This document shows positions 40,380-50,122 of a DNA stretch of 64,000 bases, piece by piece. The notes under the pieces were generated by a model. It did not search any database, was not told where the DNA came from, and was given only the letters and a program-made list of their open reading frames with translations. Numbering within the stretch: the stretch's first letter is position 1; every line of letters begins with the position of its first letter. The stretch is taken from assembly GCA_022772085.1 (NCBI GenBank), contig JALFBN010000003.1, positions 124,001 through 188,000 of the forward strand. The letters run 5' to 3'. The position numbers and the translations under genes were made by a program. Origin of the DNA: Porphyromonas sp. GTDB taxonomy: Bacteria > Bacteroidota > Bacteroidia > Bacteroidales > Porphyromonadaceae.

Positions 40380-43055
40380 TCACTCCAAATCTTGTTCCCT
40401 AAAAAGTTTAGAACCGGAGGCCTTCACTTCTAAACTTTCAGCCCTCGAGTTTTCCAACTCCAGGTCTTCGTCTAAGGAGAGCTCCTCCTCAGAGTTGGGC
40501 GAAATATCCTCAACTCGTAGGATTTCTCGTGTTGATAAGCGTTTTCCCTTTGCTCGTACACTCTTCACAGCAATGAAGTTTGCAGCATCAATCTCCTCGG
40601 GAATGCGTCCCTCATCGCGACCTCCGAAAATCAAGGAGAATCGTGCTTGAGTTGCGTCACTATAAGCAATGAGTTTATTGCCTTCACCTTGGATCAGAAT
40701 GGGTTTCTTGGAATCCTCCAATTGACAGCGCTTGAGATAATGGTACCCTTGTTCCTCATCAAAATAGATCACTGTCCAGATTTTGTTTGCATCAAACTTT
40801 TCAATCCGAGTCGTTCCCTCCATGAAGTAATTCGATTCTCCAAAATCGGTTGTATAGACGTTACCATCTTTTGCAAATACAAGTAGACGATCATCGGCCT
40901 CAAATTCGCCAATAAACTCTCCCTGTCCATTGTAATTAATCCTCATAACATCACGGTCAAACCACACCTTGCGCCCTCCAAGAGTGGATCCCCCTCGGTA
41001 CTTGAGCGTGATACGTTGTACCTCGGCTTTGGTGACCAATTTGCCTTTGGCACTACGACCTCGTATGGGGATTTCACTAAAGCTTTTCTCAAAAACGAGA
41101 ACACGCATACGCGGTTGTGGTTTCAGAGAAATACGCACAGTTTCAGCCTCTCCATTCGGATTTACAGAGAGATAGGTAATGCGAGACCCCTCTTCCTCAT
41201 CTATGAGATTGTAATCTTTGTCCCTGCTGATCCCCGTAATACTGCATCGCTTGATCAACCAAGGTCCCTTTTTTCCTTGACGATAGATAATGTTGTATAT
41301 CGTACGATTATCGTTGCGTCGGAATCGATTGATGTAAAGAACTTCACCCTTACCAATGAACTTCTTATCCTCTATCTTAGTAATACGGTAAGTACCATTT
41401 CGAAAGATGACAATCATTTCATCGAGCAAAGAGCACTCAGCGATGAACTCGGCATTCTTCAGTCCCGTACCTGCAAATCCACCTTCTCTATCGAAGTACA
41501 ATTTTTCAGTGGCCTCAATGACTTTAGTTGCTTCTATCGTGCCAAAACGGGTCAGTGTAGTCTTCCTACTCCACTCAGCCCCAAACTCTTTAAGTAAATG
41601 CTCGTAGTAATCGATGGTATACTGTGTACTATTGGACAGGTTCTTTTTGATGCGCTCCGCCTCCTTAGTCAATTGTGCGATCAATTCTTCGTGCTTCTCT
41701 ATATTGAATCGCAGGATACGAGCCATCTTGATCTCCAACAGATGCTTTAGGTCTGCGTCTGTTATGGGACGAATAAATACAATCCTCTCAAGGGCTTCAA
41801 TCCTATTTCGGATGTGTTGCAAAGCCTCAAGTTCGTTCTTAGCCTCTTCAAAAGTCTTATCCTTATAGATGCGATTTTCAATAAAAATTCGCTCCAAAGT
41901 AGCCGTTATGAGGGTATTCTGTACCTCTTCCAGGCGGTATTGCAGCTGAGCGATAAGGTGCTCCTTTGTTTTATCTGCACTGTAGCGGAGCAAGTCCGAT
42001 ACGCCTAAAAAAACCGGAGTACCATCCTTAATAACACAAGCATTAGGAGAAAGCCCGATCTCGCAATCGGTAAAGGCGTAAAGCCCGTCAATCGTCTTAT
42101 CTGAAGAGACCCCGGCAGGCAGTTGAATCCGAATATCCGCAGTAGCGGCGGTCATGTCATCAATGTGCTTGATCTTGATCTTTCCCTTTTCATTTGCCTT
42201 CAGGATTGATTCAATAAGTGTCGAGGTCGTCTTGCCAAAAGGCAACTCTGTAATACTCAATACACGATCCTCCAACTTCTCGATCTTAGCACGGCACTTC
42301 AAAGCCCCCCCTCGATGTCCATCGTTATAACGATCTATATCGAGCAGTCCCCCTGTCGGAAAGTCGGGATATAACTCGAATTCTTCGCCTTTGAGATAGG
42401 CAATAGCAGATTCCAACAATTCCTTAGGATTATGAGGATAAATACGCGAGGACAGACCAACAGCAATCCCCTCTGCTCCCTGGGCCAATAGTAGAGGGAA
42501 GCGTACAGGAAGGGCTATGGGCTCCTCTGCAGTACCATCATAGGTTCGCTTCCATTCCGTCAGTTTATTGTCGAAAAGGATCTCCAAGGCAAGAGGAGAC
42601 AGCTTTGCCTCAATATATCGACCTGCAGCCGCATCATCACCCGTAAGTATATTCCCCCAGTTACCTTGTGTATCTATGAGGAACCCCTTTTGCCCCAATT
42701 GTACTAATGCATCGTTAATGGAAGCATCTCCATGGGGATGGTATGCCATGGTCTGCCCCACAATCTTAGCGACTTTATGCAGATGCCCATTTTCAAAATG
42801 CTGCATGGCGTATAAAATACGGCGTTGTACGGGCTTCAATCCATCTTCTATATGAGGAACGGCTCGCTCTAAAATTACGTAAGAGGCATAGTCCAAGAAC
42901 CAAGTACGATACATCTGAGGAAGCGAATGCAAGCGCTCCTCCAGCAAACGTGAAGAGGGATTGAAATTATCCTCTTCAGAACTTCGAAGATCAGCTTTCC
43001 CCTCTGTATCCTTCAAATATGGGTTGTGATCGGGAGTTTCTAATGGGTCACTCAT
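40380..43055 (-). CDS. parC: DNA topoisomerase IV subunit A (GyrA/ParC family)
   Basis: 891 aa; DYASYVILERAVPHIEDGLKPVQRRILYAM, HPHGDASINDALVQLGQ, GDDAAAGRYIEAKLSP. Confidence 0.88.
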   Translation of the reverse strand: MSDPLETPDHNPYLKDTEGKADLRSSEEDNFNPSSRLLEERLHSLPQMYRTWFLDYASYVILERAVPHIEDGLKPVQRRILYAMQHFENGHLHKVAKIVGQTMAYHPHGDASINDALVQLGQKGFLIDTQGNWGNILTGDDAAAGRYIEAKLSPLALEILFDNKLTEWKRTYDGTAEEPIALPVRFPLLLAQGAEGIAVGLSSRIYPHNPKELLESAIAYLKGEEFELYPDFPTGGLLDIDRYNDGHRGGALKCRAKIEKLEDRVLSITELPFGKTTSTLIESILKANEKGKIKIKHIDDMTAATADIRIQLPAGVSSDKTIDGLYAFTDCEIGLSPNACVIKDGTPVFLGVSDLLRYSADKTKEHLIAQLQYRLEEVQNTLITATLERIFIENRIYKDKTFEEAKNELEALQHIRNRIEALERIVFIRPITDADLKHLLEIKMARILRFNIEKHEELIAQLTKEAERIKKNLSNSTQYTIDYYEHLLKEFGAEWSRKTTLTRFGTIEATKVIEATEKLYFDREGGFAGTGLKNAEFIAECSLLDEMIVIFRNGTYRITKIEDKKFIGKGEVLYINRFRRNDNRTIYNIIYRQGKKGPWLIKRCSITGISRDKDYNLIDEEEGSRITYLSVNPNGEAETVRISLKPQPRMRVLVFEKSFSEIPIRGRSAKGKLVTKAEVQRITLKYRGGSTLGGRKVWFDRDVMRINYNGQGEFIGEFEADDRLLVFAKDGNVYTTDFGESNYFMEGTTRIEKFDANKIWTVIYFDEEQGYHYLKRCQLEDSKKPILIQGEGNKLIAYSDATQARFSLIFGGRDEGRIPEEIDAANFIAVKSVRAKGKRLSTREILRVEDISPNSEEELSLDEDLELENSRAESLEVKASGSKLFREQDLE

Positions 43056-43102
43056 TTATTTAGACCTAAAATAGTTTTACTTGGCAAAGATATAGCTAAA
43101 AA

Positions 43103-43933
43103 TTACTCCGATTGCTGTGTTCGTAGAGAATGAATCAAAAGACGTTCTTGGTCTTGACGAGAGGTGGCTCCATGCAGTATAACCCGCTCCCAAGTCCCAT
43201 AATTGGGATTTGGTATTACAATAAATTTTCTGCCAAACTCGGTTCGGAATTTCAGAAGAGCCTCCTCCCGGTCCTTGCTGTTTAGTGAATCAAAGAGGTG
43301 ATCAAAGTCTCCCAAATTATCCCCTAAGAGTAGCAGGACATTGTAATTATTCATAATTTCCGTCCTCCGATCGCTTTTGTCAGAAGAGTCTTTTCTTAGA
43401 AGAAGATGATCGTCGTCCACACTTGGGAATCCGAATCTGTGAAGATTCTCTATGGTTCCCTCTCGATTGACCTCATCCCGATTGGAGACGTAGAAGATCT
43501 CGACCCCTCGATCTTGAGCGAAGCAAAAGAAATCCAAAGCACCCATTAGGGTATCAGCTGCTGCCAATTCACACCATTCATTCCACGATTGAGACGAAAA
43601 GTCTTTTCCTCTCAATGCCAAATGAACTGCGTTGGGCGTATTGTCCAATATGGTCTCATCAATATCGGTAATAATGGCCCACGGCTTGGCTCCATTCTTT
43701 ACAGCTCCCGAAGTTGCCTGTTCCACGCGCTCTCTCGCAATATTGTAAGCTTGCTGACAGAGAGCTTTGTACTCCGCAGATTGTTGGATCCATGCCGAGG
43801 TGTACAACTTTCCTCCTATCAAGGCAGACCCTGAAGTCGTGTGGGTATCGCCCACAATACGCGTTGTAACGATACAACTACTAATGAAAATAGATACTAG
43901 AAGTACGAAGAAAATCCTATTCAATTTGCTCAT
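43103..43933 (-). CDS. 5'-nucleotidase, lipoprotein e(P4) family acid phosphatase
   Basis: Lipobox start MSKLNRIFFVLLVSIFISSC; AIITDIDETILDNTPN, VEIFYVSNRDEVNREGTIENL, LLLGDNLGDF. Confidence 0.9.
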   Translation of the reverse strand: MSKLNRIFFVLLVSIFISSCIVTTRIVGDTHTTSGSALIGGKLYTSAWIQQSAEYKALCQQAYNIARERVEQATSGAVKNGAKPWAIITDIDETILDNTPNAVHLALRGKDFSSQSWNEWCELAAADTLMGALDFFCFAQDRGVEIFYVSNRDEVNREGTIENLHRFGFPSVDDDHLLLRKDSSDKSDRRTEIMNNYNVLLLLGDNLGDFDHLFDSLNSKDREEALLKFRTEFGRKFIVIPNPNYGTWERVILHGATSRQDQERLLIHSLRTQQSE

Positions 43934-43946
43934 AATAAACTCTCTA

Positions 43947-45335
43947 TTATTGACCGGAAAACAGAATGCGAAAGGCTTCTTCAACGCCACTACAAGGGTG
44001 AACCCGAATCCCGTTTTTCCTCATTTGCATAACACCCGGCATATTACTTTTGGGAATTACAATATCTCGAAATCCGATGCGCTCAGCTTCAGCAATACGT
44101 TGCTCAATACGTTGAATCGCTCGGATTTCGCCCGACAATCCCACCTCCCCTGCGATACAAAATGCGGAGGGAATGGCTCTATCCAAGCCCGAAGACAAGA
44201 CGGCAGCAAGTACGGCTAAGTCCACAGCAGGATCGTTGATATGAATGCCTCCGGCAATATTCAGAAAAACATCTTGTTTGATCAATTTGAATCCGGCACG
44301 TTTTTCGAGTACTGCAAGTAACATATTGAGACGCCTGAGATCAAATCCGGTGGCACTTCTTTGAGGATTAGCATAGATGGCACTGCTCACCAAGGCTTGG
44401 GTCTCTATCAGTAGCGGCCTCACCCCCTCCATAGCAACGGCTACGGCTCTGCCACTCAAGCCCTCCATGTTTTTAGAGGTGAGGTGCTCTGAGGGATTCT
44501 CGACCCCCAAAAGCCCCGAACTTCGCATTTCGTAAATACCGAGTTCACTAGTACTGCCAAAGCGGTTTTTACTCGCTCGTAATATGCGATATAGAAAGTG
44601 TTTGTCTCCCTCGAACTGGAGGACCGTATCTACCGTGTGCTCCAATACTTTAGGTCCTGCGATAGACCCCTCTTTGGTAATGTGCCCGATCACAATGACA
44701 GAGACGCCTTGTGTTTTGGCATATTGCAACAAGATATTAGCACTCTCTCGGATTTGCGAAGGAGAGCCCGGGCTACTCTCCGAAAGGGATGTCGCAACGG
44801 TCTGAATGGAATCAATCACCAGCAAATCAGGTTTTACCTGCTGAGCCGTCTCCAAAATAGCCTCTATGGAGGTGGAACAATAGATAAGACACTCACTATC
44901 TTTTCCTCCCAACCGCTCCGCTCTCATCTTAAGTTGTTGCTCACTCTCCTCACCCGAGACATAGAGAGTGCGCAATGTGCTAAGACGAATAACCGTTTGC
45001 AGTATCAGCGTTGATTTGCCAATCCCGGGTTCTCCTCCCAAAAGTGTAAAGGAACCGCGAACCAAACCTCCACCTAATACGCGATTGAATTCGCCATCTT
45101 TTAGATCCCAACGAGCTTCCCCCTTGGCCTCTATTTGAGAAAGGGGTAAGGGCTTTTGCCCTACTCGCCCCCCTGCAATGCGATCAACAACAAGATTTCC
45201 TTTGGAGGACGTTGAGGTAATTTGAATCTCCTTTACAGTATTCCACTGCCTGCAATTCGTACACTGTCCCTGCCATTTAGAATAGACAGCCCCACACTCT
45301 GCACACACAAAAGAGGTCTTCTCACGCATGGACAT
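43947..45335 (-). CDS. radA: DNA repair protein RadA
   Basis: 462 aa; zinc finger CAECGAVYSKWQGQCTNCRQWNT, GGEPGIGKSTLILQ, KNRFGSTSELGIYEM. Confidence 0.96.
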   Translation of the reverse strand: MSMREKTSFVCAECGAVYSKWQGQCTNCRQWNTVKEIQITSTSSKGNLVVDRIAGGRVGQKPLPLSQIEAKGEARWDLKDGEFNRVLGGGLVRGSFTLLGGEPGIGKSTLILQTVIRLSTLRTLYVSGEESEQQLKMRAERLGGKDSECLIYCSTSIEAILETAQQVKPDLLVIDSIQTVATSLSESSPGSPSQIRESANILLQYAKTQGVSVIVIGHITKEGSIAGPKVLEHTVDTVLQFEGDKHFLYRILRASKNRFGSTSELGIYEMRSSGLLGVENPSEHLTSKNMEGLSGRAVAVAMEGVRPLLIETQALVSSAIYANPQRSATGFDLRRLNMLLAVLEKRAGFKLIKQDVFLNIAGGIHINDPAVDLAVLAAVLSSGLDRAIPSAFCIAGEVGLSGEIRAIQRIEQRIAEAERIGFRDIVIPKSNMPGVMQMRKNGIRVHPCSGVEEAFRILFSGQ

Positions 45336-45347
45336 CCATCATGCAAA

Positions 45348-46274
45348 TTAGGCACGTACAATCGGACAAGTCGAACAGCGAAGCAATCCTCCCTCCTTAG
45401 ATATTTCGTAGTAGGGAACAGTCTCCACTGTCATACCCCATTCATTGACTAAGTGGTGATTCAAACGAGTAAAGCGCTCTTCTGAGATAATCACATCTGG
45501 TGCGAGAGAAAATAGGTTAGTTGAGAGGTGCATGGCCTCCTCCTGGGTCACAGCGAATAGATTTTCCTTTCCAAAAATCTCCTCTATCAGTCTAAAGTCT
45601 TCTTCACGAGCGAATCCAGCGGGATAGACGACAGCTTTCCCCTCCCCGACGGGTTGAAATGTACAATCCAAATGTAGGATAGACCGATAGGGGTCGGTAT
45701 CATGCTTCTTGAGAGGGAGTGGTACAATCTTTTTGTTTGGGAACTGGCGTGTAAAGAAATCGATCCCCGCACGATTGGTTCGCGCCGTTTTGTAAAGATC
45801 AAATTCTCCATCTTGGCACGTTCCTATGAATAGATAGTCATTATACAACATTACATCCCCTCCCTCTGCATGGATATCTTGGGGCATCTTGACTAGATGA
45901 TTGGGGTCTATACGATCAAAAATGGGCGAAAAAGCCTCCACTTCCCGCATACGATCTTCGATCATATTGGCAACAAAGAGGCGATCGTCTATGGTAAAGG
46001 CAACATCTCGTGCAAAGATCTGATTATAATCTTGGATCAGCCTTGGACGAAGTACCTCTACATTGTAACGCTGTAATATCTCAAGTAGAGCTGTCATTTC
46101 TACCTTTATGTCCTTTTCTTGAGGATAGACTCCACACTTCAAACTATGATAACTTGTTGCATCATAAGCTTCATCTAGCGATGGTGCTGCTCCAAGAGAA
46201 TCAGGCAAACCCAGCACTACTGTATGCAAAACGTTGGTCTCATTCGTTGCATGTGGAGTAAGTAAATCCTTCAT
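45348..46274 (-). CDS. arginine deiminase / amidinotransferase family protein
   Basis: 308 aa; FARDVAFTIDDRLFVANM, HAEGGDVMLYNDYLFIG, LHLDCTFQPVG, C-terminal catalytic-Cys region LLRCSTCPIVR. Confidence 0.8.
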   Translation of the reverse strand: MKDLLTPHATNETNVLHTVVLGLPDSLGAAPSLDEAYDATSYHSLKCGVYPQEKDIKVEMTALLEILQRYNVEVLRPRLIQDYNQIFARDVAFTIDDRLFVANMIEDRMREVEAFSPIFDRIDPNHLVKMPQDIHAEGGDVMLYNDYLFIGTCQDGEFDLYKTARTNRAGIDFFTRQFPNKKIVPLPLKKHDTDPYRSILHLDCTFQPVGEGKAVVYPAGFAREEDFRLIEEIFGKENLFAVTQEEAMHLSTNLFSLAPDVIISEERFTRLNHHLVNEWGMTVETVPYYEISKEGGLLRCSTCPIVRA

Positions 46275-46316
46275 ATATGCGTATATGTTTTAATAAGTCT
46301 ATTGATAAATAAAATT

Positions 46317-46362
46317 CCGCTTAGTCCTGATAAATCAACAGTTTATACTAGGGATTAAGCGG
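46317..46362 (-). terminator. probable terminator downstream of the CTD-only gene
   Basis: CCGCTTAGTCC...AGGGATTAAGCGG long imperfect stem-loop; on minus strand followed by AATTTTATTT. Confidence 0.5.
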
Positions 46363-46398
46363 ATCTATCGGGCGTATTCGTCCTCCTTAAAATACAGA

Positions 46399-46779
46399 TT
46401 ACAATTTAATCTTAAACGTTTTTCGGTGTCCCTCCCGGCTCACGACCTCCACGAGCAGTACCCCCGAAGGCAATTGATCACGACCAATCCGTAAAAGGGT
46501 TTCGCCCTGGGGAGTTATCCGAGACCATACGCGTCCGGTAATGTCGTAGACCATTACGGTCTGTATATAGCCTGCAGGTAATTCAATTACAAGATCCGAA
46601 GCGGTGCTAAAAACGCGCACAGAAGCCAATTCATCATCTATCGCCTCCACAACTAGGGGAGTCGACTCTCCCAGAATGGGCTCTTTTCCTTCGGCAGCAT
46701 GCATCATTGTACAAGAAGATATTGCGACAACAATCCCAACAATAGCACGATGGAAGAGAGAGATACGTTTTCTACTCAT
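46399..46779 (-). CDS. small exported protein consisting mainly of a T9SS-type C-terminal sorting domain
   Basis: Start MSRKRISLFHRAIVGIVVAISSCTMMHAAEG; remainder SVRVFSTASDLVIELPAGYIQTVMVYDITGRVW...LPSGVLLVEVVSREGHRKTFKIKL. Confidence 0.65.
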   Translation of the reverse strand: MSRKRISLFHRAIVGIVVAISSCTMMHAAEGKEPILGESTPLVVEAIDDELASVRVFSTASDLVIELPAGYIQTVMVYDITGRVWSRITPQGETLLRIGRDQLPSGVLLVEVVSREGHRKTFKIKL

Positions 46780-46937
46780 AATACACTTTAATGGGCTTTC
46801 TTGTTCTACCATTCCCTTGCAAATGTACGATTTTCTTTGTAGAAAGAAAAGAATCCTTCTCTACATCGGGGGTAAACAAGGGAATGTACGATGGGGATTC
46901 ACTACCTTTGCGTCCGAAACAAAATGATGAATTTATT

Positions 46938-48054
46938 ATGATTACAATAGACCAACTGAACAATCTGTTGGAGCGCAAGGAAGCGCTGAGGGGGTATCTT
47001 TGACGTCGATAACAGACGTATCCAACTTGAAGAAGAAGAACTAATCACGCAGGCTCCGGACTTTTGGGAAGACAATAAAAGAGCCGAAGCTCAGATGCGT
47101 AAGGTCAAGGAGATCCGCCGTTGGATCGAAGCTTTTGAAGCCGTAGAATCTGCCGTAGAGGAGGTAAAGTTGAGTTTTGACTTTTACAAAGAGGGCGTGG
47201 CAGAAGAGGAGGAGGTAGACCAAACCTATCAGGCAGCGCTCACCCTGATCGAAGATGTAGAACTCCGCAATATGCTCCGTCGGGAGGAGGACAGACTCGG
47301 TGCCGTGCTCAAGGTAAATGCAGGAGCCGGTGGGACCGAAAGTCAAGACTGGGCCTCCATGTTGGTGCGGCTCTATCAACGTTGGGGCGAAAACCACGGC
47401 TATAAGGTCACCATTACCAACTGGCAAGATGGAGACGAGGCCGGGATCAAGACCGTAACCATGCAGATCGAAGGCGACTTGGCATACGGATTCCTCAAAA
47501 GCGAGAATGGGGTGCATCGCCTGGTGCGCGTATCGCCCTATAACGCTCAGGGGAAGCGGATGACTTCGTTCGCATCGGTCTTTGTCGTACCTCTGGTCGA
47601 TGACAGTATTGAGATCGCCGTAAATCCGGCCAATTTGTCTTGGGATACATTCCGCTCCAGTGGGGCAGGTGGACAAAATGTAAACAAGGTGGAGACGGGC
47701 GTCCGACTGCACTATCAGTTCAAAGATCCGGACACGGGAGAGGAGCGTGAGATCGTAATCGAAAATACCGAAAGCCGATCACAGCTGGACAATCGTGAGA
47801 ATGCCCTACGACTACTTCGCTCACAACTCTACGACATCGAGCTCGAGAAGAGGCGTGCAGCCCAAGCCGAAGTAGAGGCCGGAAAGAAAAAGATCGAATG
47901 GGGTTCGCAGATCCGAAGTTATGTGTTTGACGATAGACGGGTCAAGGATCACAGAACCAACTTCCAAACCTCCAATGTCAATGCCGTAATGGATGGCGAC
48001 ATCGATGATTTCATCAAAGCCTACCTTATGGAGTTTGGCGGAGAGTCGAAATGA
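46938..48054 (+). CDS. prfB: peptide chain release factor 2, expressed by +1 programmed frameshift
   Basis: ATG 46938 MITIDQLNNLLERKEALRGYL then CTT TGA C (46998-47004); +1 shift continues DVDNRRIQLEEEELITQAPDFWEDNKRAEAQM... into the 47095 ORF; GGQ motif SSGAGGQNVNKVETGVRL. Confidence 0.95.
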
Positions 48055-48143
48055 TATACGTGGACTGAAGGGCTTCTTCGCATTCAACAGGAGTGCGAAG
48101 GGTTCCCCCTCATCCTCTTTTCCAACCCCACCATCCCATCATT

Positions 48144-49949
48144 ATGATTGTTTGCATAGCAGAGAAACCATCCGTTGCTCGAGAGATTGCGCGCATACTC
48201 GGTGCCAACCATCCCCAAGCGGGCTTCATTGAAGGCAATGGCTATTGCATTACGTGGACTTTGGGGCATCTCTGTACCCTCAAGGAGCCGAATGATTATC
48301 AAACACTATGGAAGAGATGGAGCCTCGGGGATCTCCCTCTGATCCCTTCCCGCTTCGGGATCAAACTCATTGATAACGAGGACTACAAACGGCAATTCCA
48401 GGTCATCCGACAGCTGGTGGAGAAGGCCGAATTGGTCATAAATTGCGGGGATGCGGGGCAAGAAGGTGAATTGATCCAGCAATGGGTGCTTACCAAAGCC
48501 CTTTGCAAATGTCCCATACAGCGTTTATGGGTCTCCAGCCTTACGGACGAAGCAATCAAGGAGGGCTTTGCAAAGCTCCGATCCAATGAGGAGATGAAGA
48601 GCCTATACGAAGCCGGGCTCGCGAGGGCCATCGGCGATTGGCTTCTCGGAATCAACGGTACCCGTCTCTACACGATGCGTTTTCCGCAACCGGGACGAAT
48701 TTTATCCGTCGGGCGTGTACAAACACCGACCCTGGCACTCATCGTCGAGCGAGGGAGACAAATCGAGCACTTCGTGCCCACAACCACCTTTGAGCTCCAA
48801 ACTCGCTATCGAGAGACTCTTTTTCGCCAAACAGATGAGGGCTTTGCCACGAAAAAGCAAGCGGAAGAGATCATCGAGCAGATCGCCTCCTCTCCCCTCT
48901 CCATCACCAAAGTGACCAAGCAACAAGCCAAAGAGCTCCCCCCTAGGCTGTTCGATCTGACAAGTTTGCAGGTAGAGTCCAATAAGCGCTTCGGGATGAG
49001 TGCCGAGGTCACCCTGCAAACGATCCAATCGCTCTACGAAAAAAAGCTTACAACCTATCCTCGTGTAGATACAACTTACCTGTCCGAAGACTTATATCCC
49101 AAAATCCCCACAATCCTGAAGGGACTGCGCGCGTACGAACGATTTACGGCCGCTTTGCTGTCCACCGGCAAACCGCTGAAGAAGAGTAAGAAAGTCTTCG
49201 ACAATAAGAAGGTTACGGATCACCATGCGATCATTCCCACGGGAGTGAATCCCCCATCGGGACTATCCCTGAACGAAACCCGCATTTACGATCTCGTCAC
49301 CCTGCGCTTCATTGCAGCATTCTACCCTGATGCCAAGATGGCGAATACTACGATTTTAGCTAAAATTGAGGAGTATGAGTTTAAGGCCACGGGGCGCGAA
49401 GTTTTGGAAGCAGGATGGAGGGCCGTTCTCTTTCCACCCAAAGAAAAAACAGATACAAGCAACGAGCCCAAAGAGGAGGGCGAGGAGCCCGAAAGCAGAG
49501 ATCGCCTTCTTCCCGACTTCGTGGAGGGAGAGTGTGGAGCGCATGCCCCCTCGATCAAGGAGCGCACTACCGAACCACCCAAGTACTACACCGAAGCCAC
49601 CCTGCTCCGTGCCATGGAAACGGCGGGAAAGAATGTCGAAGACGAGACCCTCCGAGAAGCCCTCAAGCAGAATGGAATCGGACGCCCATCGACGCGTGCC
49701 GCCATCATCGAAACGCTATTTAAGAGAGGGTATATACGACGGGAGAAGTCATCGCTGCGCGCGACGGAAACGGGTATTCAGCTCATTGATACCATACAAG
49801 ATCCCCTTCTCAAGAGTGCCGAACTTACAGGTCGTTGGGAGTACAAACTCCGACAAATAGAACGGGGGGAATATGCCGCCGCGGATTTCTTGCAGGAGCT
49901 CAAGCAACAAGTAACCGAACTCGTTCAAAGCGTTCGCCGTTACTCCTAG
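48144..49949 (+). CDS. topB: DNA topoisomerase III
   Basis: Start likely MIVCIAEKPSVAREIARILGAN; GRVQTPTLALIVERGRQIE, LTTYPRVDTTYL, IGRPSTRAAIIETL. Confidence 0.93.
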   Translation: MIVCIAEKPSVAREIARILGANHPQAGFIEGNGYCITWTLGHLCTLKEPNDYQTLWKRWSLGDLPLIPSRFGIKLIDNEDYKRQFQVIRQLVEKAELVINCGDAGQEGELIQQWVLTKALCKCPIQRLWVSSLTDEAIKEGFAKLRSNEEMKSLYEAGLARAIGDWLLGINGTRLYTMRFPQPGRILSVGRVQTPTLALIVERGRQIEHFVPTTTFELQTRYRETLFRQTDEGFATKKQAEEIIEQIASSPLSITKVTKQQAKELPPRLFDLTSLQVESNKRFGMSAEVTLQTIQSLYEKKLTTYPRVDTTYLSEDLYPKIPTILKGLRAYERFTAALLSTGKPLKKSKKVFDNKKVTDHHAIIPTGVNPPSGLSLNETRIYDLVTLRFIAAFYPDAKMANTTILAKIEEYEFKATGREVLEAGWRAVLFPPKEKTDTSNEPKEEGEEPESRDRLLPDFVEGECGAHAPSIKERTTEPPKYYTEATLLRAMETAGKNVEDETLREALKQNGIGRPSTRAAIIETLFKRGYIRREKSSLRATETGIQLIDTIQDPLLKSAELTGRWEYKLRQIERGEYAAADFLQELKQQVTELVQSVRRYS

Positions 49950-50122
49950 ATGCTTTACTCTCCGCCCCCACTACTTCGCACGAAATCCTTCCCACGGATC
50001 CGTAGCCGAATGGATCGTATTTATGCATTCGTTATATACTCGTACCCTGAATTTGAGACAGGATTGAAGACACAATAAATAACTGCTACGCGGAGAAATG
50101 GTAAAACAAGCAGCGAACAGTC

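Noticed and set aside
41016-41597. 193-aa plus-strand ORF inside parC
   Set aside because: Antisense of strongly conserved ParC; no domain evidence.
47041-47712. 223-aa minus-strand ORF opposite prfB
   Set aside because: Antisense shadow of RF2.
49366-49860. 164-aa and 102-aa Arg/Pro-rich ORFs in topB
   Set aside because: Alternative frames of a GC-rich topB region; composition typical of frame shadows.
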